Assembly: GCF_901709675.1 (NCBI RefSeq)
Contig: NC_051105.1
Span: 4,889,104-4,953,103, forward strand
From: Syngnathus acus
Taxonomy: Eukaryota; Chordata; Actinopteri; Syngnathiformes; Syngnathidae
DNA: 64,000 nucleotides
Direction of reading: 5' to 3'
Below, piece after piece: positions 48,970 to 64,000 of the stretch. Numbering within the stretch: the stretch's first letter is position 1; the number at the start of each line of letters is the position of its first letter. A model generated the notes under the pieces. It ran no database searches and was not told the DNA's origin. It saw nothing but the letters and a program-made list of their open reading frames with translations. The translations under genes and the position numbers were made by a program.

Positions 48970-49071
48970 TTATCTGTACCCTACAAGGGTCGTGGGCGTG
49001 CTGGAGCCTATCCCAGCCGTCATCGGGCAGTAGGCGGGGGACACCCTGAACTGGTTGCCAGACAATCGCAG
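48969..49071 (-). repeat. SINE-like fragment adjoining the ATCC array
   Basis: TTATCTGTACCCTACAAGGG, GGGCGTGCTGGAGCCTATCC, GGGCAGTAGGCGGGGGACAC and CCTGAACTGGTTGCCAGAC match in order the reverse strand of the teleost SINE-like repeat. The array grows out of its 'atggatgga' 3' end. This is the best preserved of the copies here. Confidence 0.75.
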
Positions 49072-49538
49072 ATAACCATGAGAATAACAATTCACACAAT
49101 AATGAAGTGAATGGTCTAGAATAACATGTGTGAAGGCCACAGCCTTCACACAATAATGCTGCTGCCAAAAGAGTGTGCCAAAAGAATCATTTGAAATGTA
49201 CAGGACAGTAAATAAGACTAGTTTTCCTTATTCATTCAAATGTCTTTTTTCTTCTTTAACTACTATAAATAAATGAAGGTATATCGTCGAGGGTTACTTG
49301 TAAAAACACATACATTGTATTTGTCACTGGAGTGCACACAAGGCTTCAATTAGAGTAGAGAATAAATATACATAGTTCATTGCCCTGCTGTGTGTATGCA
49401 TCAGGGAGAGATAAAGATCCTGGTGGACTCTTGTGTCACACACTCTCACTCGTGCACACACTCGCCCTCATGTACACTTCACTGCTTGAATAGTTTTAGA
49501 ACAGAGTGGACTCACTATTAGGAGGATCACACTCAGAT
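49072..49538 (+). promoter_or_regulatory. f5 upstream region
   Basis: The start codon is at 49539. About 180 bp upstream is a TATA-like AATAAATATACATA (49361-49374). A/T-rich forkhead-like strings (GTAAATAAGA) lie near 49208. The transcription start is not identifiable by eye. Confidence 0.3.
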
Positions 49539-60378
<10,840 letters not shown>

Positions 60379-62840
60379 CATCACCGATCTCACGCAGGAC
60401 ATCCATCCGTCCGTCCGTCCATGCATCCATCCATCCAATTTACAGTATTTACACTGTCTGACACATTTACACATCTGACAGCTGGGTTGCCAGATTACTT
60501 CTGTAAAAATACAGTAATCATCTTTATAACATAGTAACACATTTTAGGTGGTAAATTGAGCAATCCTTTTCTGGTGAACTTACCCAAACATAGTGCTAAT
60601 TTAAAGCCTTATTATTTTAGTAAGATTTACTTGCACTTGTCACTTATGTGAAATCACAAGTGGTAAGATGCCTACTGAGCCACCACATATGTCACACATA
60701 TTGTACCAATGGAGTCTTAATGTGCTTAATTCTATGGTTAATCACAACATTTGTATTTTTCCATGTACTAGCAGTTGCCTCGTCAACCTATTAAACAGTG
60801 AAAACTTGGCTGCAGAGTCATTGTTCATCATACCATCCACAGTATAATAAAATGCACACGTACCAACCTTGCCCAACACACTCTTAATACAAGCAGTAAG
60901 TAAGTAATACTTCTTATATAATATAATATTTAGCACACCTTGATTTATTAGACAATGCTTTTTTTCTTTGCCAGTTGTTTGCTTTTGTCATCCTGTTGCC
61001 TGTCTCACTAGCTCACAGGCAATATTACAAAATGACCATCACTAGTTTGGGTTTCGAATGTGGCTCATTTATGTCATATTTCCGATGCAAACATACATAA
61101 AGAAATCTTGACGTGGATGGAATGATAACCAATGTTAATTTGACACTTTGATGTTTTGGCTGTATCGTATTACCCTTACTATTATGGTTTTACTATGTGT
61201 GTACTGTACTACGATTCTTTGTTAATTGTGCAGACGGATATTATTCTTTTAACATTCTTGTATTTTAAAATGTACGTTTGTGAATTGGTATTTAGATTAA
61301 AAAATATTATTGTGAATTAAACTCAGTTTCACTGTTTGTCTATTTACCTTTTTTCGGTCTATTTTGGACACAATTTACATACATATATGATACAACATAT
61401 AGATTTTATTCATCCACGAAAATAAATTGATATAATGTCGGTCGTGATAAAGGCTTTTTAAGAAAATACATTTCAACATTGTTTAAATCAAAATGAGAAA
61501 GCATGAGTGCATGAATACTAATGTATTCTCATGGGGGCCTCAGAGGTGTGATTTTTAGCACCTCTGCTTTTAAGACTCATCGGTAGGCAAGACCCCCAGG
61601 CCCCCCAGAGCCAACAGTCCTGTGCAGCTGCAAACACACGGCATGTTTATCCAAATGCTGATAGCATTAGAGCGGGCGCTGGAAGTGCAAAAGTCTCCGC
61701 TTGGAGGTTTATTGAGAGCTGCTCAGTTTTAAAGGTGGTGGGCACTCTTATTTTAGAATTATTATCATCCCACCAGGGTTATACTACAGAATTGGAGTGA
61801 CAGAACTGGGGTCACACATCTTAGGGTTATTTCAATATATCACCTGCATCTGTTAACGGATGTAAATAAAATGGTCAAAATGTAACAGTCCAATCGTAAG
61901 AACTTGACCTTTAAACTGAAAGGTCACATGAATAACCTTGTAACCTAACCTACGAGCCCTAACGTTCTTAAATCTGTGGTACTCCTAATAACCACTAGAT
62001 GGAGCTGATTTCACATGACCAGGCCTGCATTGTGTAGCCAAAATTCGAATAGCTGAACCTCTGTTCACTGGACAACCTGCTGTATGAACTGAGCCACAAC
62101 CACACAGCAGGGCCAGCATGTTGCTGGGGGCCTTCCAGGACTTGGTGATAGCTGTGACCAGCTGGTTATGCTGGTATCACGAGCTACCAGCGGGGAAACA
62201 ACAGCATGTTGGGTGGCTTTGCTGAACGAATGGAGAAGCCTGATGAGCCGCCAAAAACCACGTGCCGAAAAAATCTTTGTGATGCACGAAAAGGAGACAA
62301 CAACGAGGACTGAAATACGTGCACATACAGGAGGGAAGGGGGGAAATCACATAACAGCAACCACATTTTTTTTGGGAAGAATTTGGGGCTTTAAAAATAA
62401 ATCTACATTGGTTATTTCAATGCATTTCAAGAGGCGTTAATTATACACAGATTCTTCCTATCCAAGATTGGATCCGGTCCCTATTCCTCATGAATAGCAG
62501 GGATGCTATCGTTCAATTAGTTAAATGAGGATATTGAGGGGAAATTAATATTTGTATATAATAAATAGTTATTGCTATTTCTGTGTATTTTCTGTCTCAA
62601 TAATGAACATAAACATTGAGTAAAAAGCTTGACATACACACACTTTATTTGCTTTAGTAAACCACATACTAAAGTGAAGAGACCGGTCGGATCTGGCCCA
62701 CAATTTGATTCTTGTCCTTAAAGGGTCAAAATTGTGTTAACAGTGGAGGTTTTTGTGAGGCTGTAGTTACTCATTCTAATATGTAATGGGTATAGTCAAC
62801 CCAATACTATGAAGCCTGTTGGCTTGAAACCCTGCACAGT
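60379..62840. other. f5 3' UTR and f5-rgcc intergenic region
   Basis: A short CCGT/CATC simple repeat lies at 60401-60437 directly after the stop codon. ATTAAA at 60790-60795 and AATAAA at 60846-60851 are plausible f5 poly(A) signals, giving a 3' UTR of about 480 nt. CCACTAGATGGAG at 61992-62004 is a near match to a CTCF core. No coding exon is supportable. Confidence 0.5.
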
Positions 62841-62849
62841 GACAAGTTG

Positions 62850-63136
62850 ATGAGTATAAATAAATATGGCGACGCACAACTTGTTTACTAACACTTTTTT
62901 TTGCGAGGAAGACGTCAGTGAAGTGTAACTTCAGCCGTGTGACACACACAAACACGCGCGCACGCTCGCACGTACTGACCCCGCCCATGCCCTGCTGCGC
63001 TCTTCAAAAACAGGAGCGCGCACTTCGGTACGAGTACAAGAACTTCAGGAAAGAGGAGCGCCACAGACTTGAGTTGAAGTTAAGAGGACGCACGTAAAAA
63101 ACCCTGACGCACGCACTGGATATTCGAAGGAGAACC
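62850..63136 (+). promoter_or_regulatory. rgcc promoter and 5' UTR
   Basis: A TATA-like GAGTATAAATAAATATGG is at 62853-62870, a CRE-like GACGTCAGTG near 62910, a (CA)n-CGCGCG run near 62942-62966, and a GC box (CCCCGCCC) near 62980. The start codon at 63137 follows in GAACCATGA. The GC and CpG content rises sharply from about 62940 onward, as at a CpG-rich promoter. Confidence 0.4.
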
Positions 63137-63417
63137 ATGAAGTCTCCAAAACTGTCGCGCAAAGGTAAATTGGTCCAATGCCAAACGATGCTTTTCCATT
63201 TTTGCGCACGCATACTCGAATATTTCCCTGTTACGCGCAGCCAAGCTGGTGGTGGACGTGGACGACCTGGACGATGTGCTGTGCGAGTTTGACGCCGTGA
63301 TCGAGGACTTCACGTCCCCGATGGAGAAGCGTCACTTTCGCTACGACGAGCACCTGCGCATCGCCAAGAGGCGGAGTAGCGCCAGCGTCAGCGACAGCGG
63401 CATCAGCGACACCGAGA
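63137..63417 (+). CDS. rgcc: Regulator of cell cycle RGCC/RGC-32, 5' part (exons 1-2; continues past the window)
   Basis: Exon 63137-63164 (MKSPKLSRK) joins exon 63241-63417 across a 76-bp GT-AG intron. The joined product continues with [20 protein letters not shown] and reads into [20 protein letters not shown], then [19 protein letters not shown]. The core LCEFDAVxxDFxSP...RHFxYxEHL...[16 protein letters not shown] is the RGCC signature as I know it from mammals. RGCC is a small (about 137 aa) cytoplasmic/nuclear protein that binds CDK1 and modulates cell-cycle entry and TGF-beta and complement responses. The exon ends one base into a codon at a GTGAGT donor; later exons lie beyond 64000. 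Which fish paralogue this is cannot be settled here. Confidence 0.87.
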
Positions 63418-64000
63418 GTGAGTTGAAAACTAAAGTGGTGGACTTTCACTCCGTAGATTCATATACAGTACTTGTGGAAAAAAGAATGGCTTTAAACTCT
63501 TTAACTAATACATAACACCCATTTTGATCATTTGGTATACATAATAGTTTACTTCCAGCTCATCTCTGAACCTAATGATCAAAATGTTTGGATTGATGGA
63601 TTATTTATACAGTGCACATAAATTCTGGTAGAGTGAACAAGTTTAGCTCACACTTTTGACGTTACGGGGTTTGAATCCAAGCTTCGGCCTTCCCGTGTTG
63701 CAAATTCTAACTGTGATTGTGTGGGATTTGAACAGTTGTTTATCTGTAAGCGCCCTGTGATTGGCTGGCCACCAGTTCATGGTGTACCCTGCCGAAATTC
63801 AGCTGGAATGGGCTCCAGCTATCATGCAATGAGGATAAACATGAAGCAGAAAGGGAAATGGATCTAACTGTTGACAAGCGTTACACACTATAGTAAGCAG
63901 CACTGCCAGGGAGAGAATCTTGGCATGCGTGTGTGTGTTGGGGGGTGAGTCGGAAGCGCTTAGAATGTGGACTAGAATATTAAAATAAAATGGAGGCGTA
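63418..64000 (+). other. rgcc intron 2 (partial) with a SINE-like insertion
   Basis: The intron begins GTGAGTTG and is not closed before the window ends. A frame reads through from the exon to about 63515, but it lies past a good donor. The only recognisable content is the SINE-like copy at 63636-63866. Confidence 0.6.
63636..63866 (+). repeat. SINE-like repeat, forward orientation
   Basis: ACGGGGTTTGAATCCAAGC (B-box-like) is followed by GCGCCCTGTGATTGGCTGGC, CAGTTCATGGTGTACCCTGC, CAGCTGGAATGGGCTCCAGC, ATGAGGATAAAC and GGGAAATGGA. These match the 3' half of the teleost SINE-like repeat in order. The middle is shortened. Confidence 0.7.

Noticed and set aside
48652-49168. Minus-strand frames with repeated Met-Asp-Gly-Trp
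   Set aside because: They translate the ATCC array; there are no splice signals and no conserved domain.
63418-63515. Read-through coding extension of rgcc exon 2 to a stop near 63515
   Set aside because: A strong GTGAGT donor ends the exon at 63417, and the RGCC Ser-rich region should continue in a further exon.

Overview
The window is nuclear DNA of a ray-finned fish, most likely a percomorph teleost. The evidence is four vertebrate genes with GT-AG introns, many introns of only 60-90 bp, frequent (CA)n, (GATA)n and (GGAT)n microsatellites, and tRNA-, 5S- and LINE-type repeat remnants of the kind common in teleosts. No bacterial, phage, plasmid or CRISPR content was seen.

Layout. Positions 1-31.9 kb hold no protein-coding exon I can support. 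This is a gene-poor stretch with scattered transposon remnants, simple repeats and a few dense motif clusters that could be regulatory DNA for ccdc80. From 32.0 to 41.6 kb lies ccdc80 (+ strand, 10 coding exons, 852 aa). From 43.5 to 47.5 kb lies slc35a5 (- strand, 9 coding exons, 428 aa), tail to tail with ccdc80. From 49.5 to 60.4 kb lies f5, coagulation factor V (+ strand, 25 coding exons, 1778 aa), head to head with slc35a5. From 63.1 kb begins a regulator-of-cell-cycle gene (rgcc, + strand); two coding exons are visible and the gene runs off the window. I assembled all exon chains by hand. Every junction is GT-AG and keeps the reading frame, and the summed lengths close on a stop codon for the three complete genes.

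The genes are neighbours, not a pathway. CCDC80 is a secreted matrix protein, SLC35A5 a Golgi-type nucleotide-sugar transporter, F5 a plasma clotting cofactor and RGCC an intracellular cell-cycle regulator. The ccdc80/slc35a5 pair is also adjacent in human (3q13), while human F5 (1q) and RGCC (13q) are elsewhere, so the right half of the window reflects a fish-specific gene order.

I found no new multi-gene system. The most interesting observations are these: the last thrombin activation site of factor V appears as Lys instead of Arg, while the other two are kept; its B domain is short and carries 15 N-glycosylation sequons in about 160 residues; a repeat at 9.6-10.0 kb joins a nearly full-length 5S rRNA-like head directly to a tRNA-like Pol III promoter; a perfect 19-bp stem/4-nt loop palindrome sits at 25.95 kb; and the upstream desert holds compact clusters of E-box, octamer and CTCF-like motifs.
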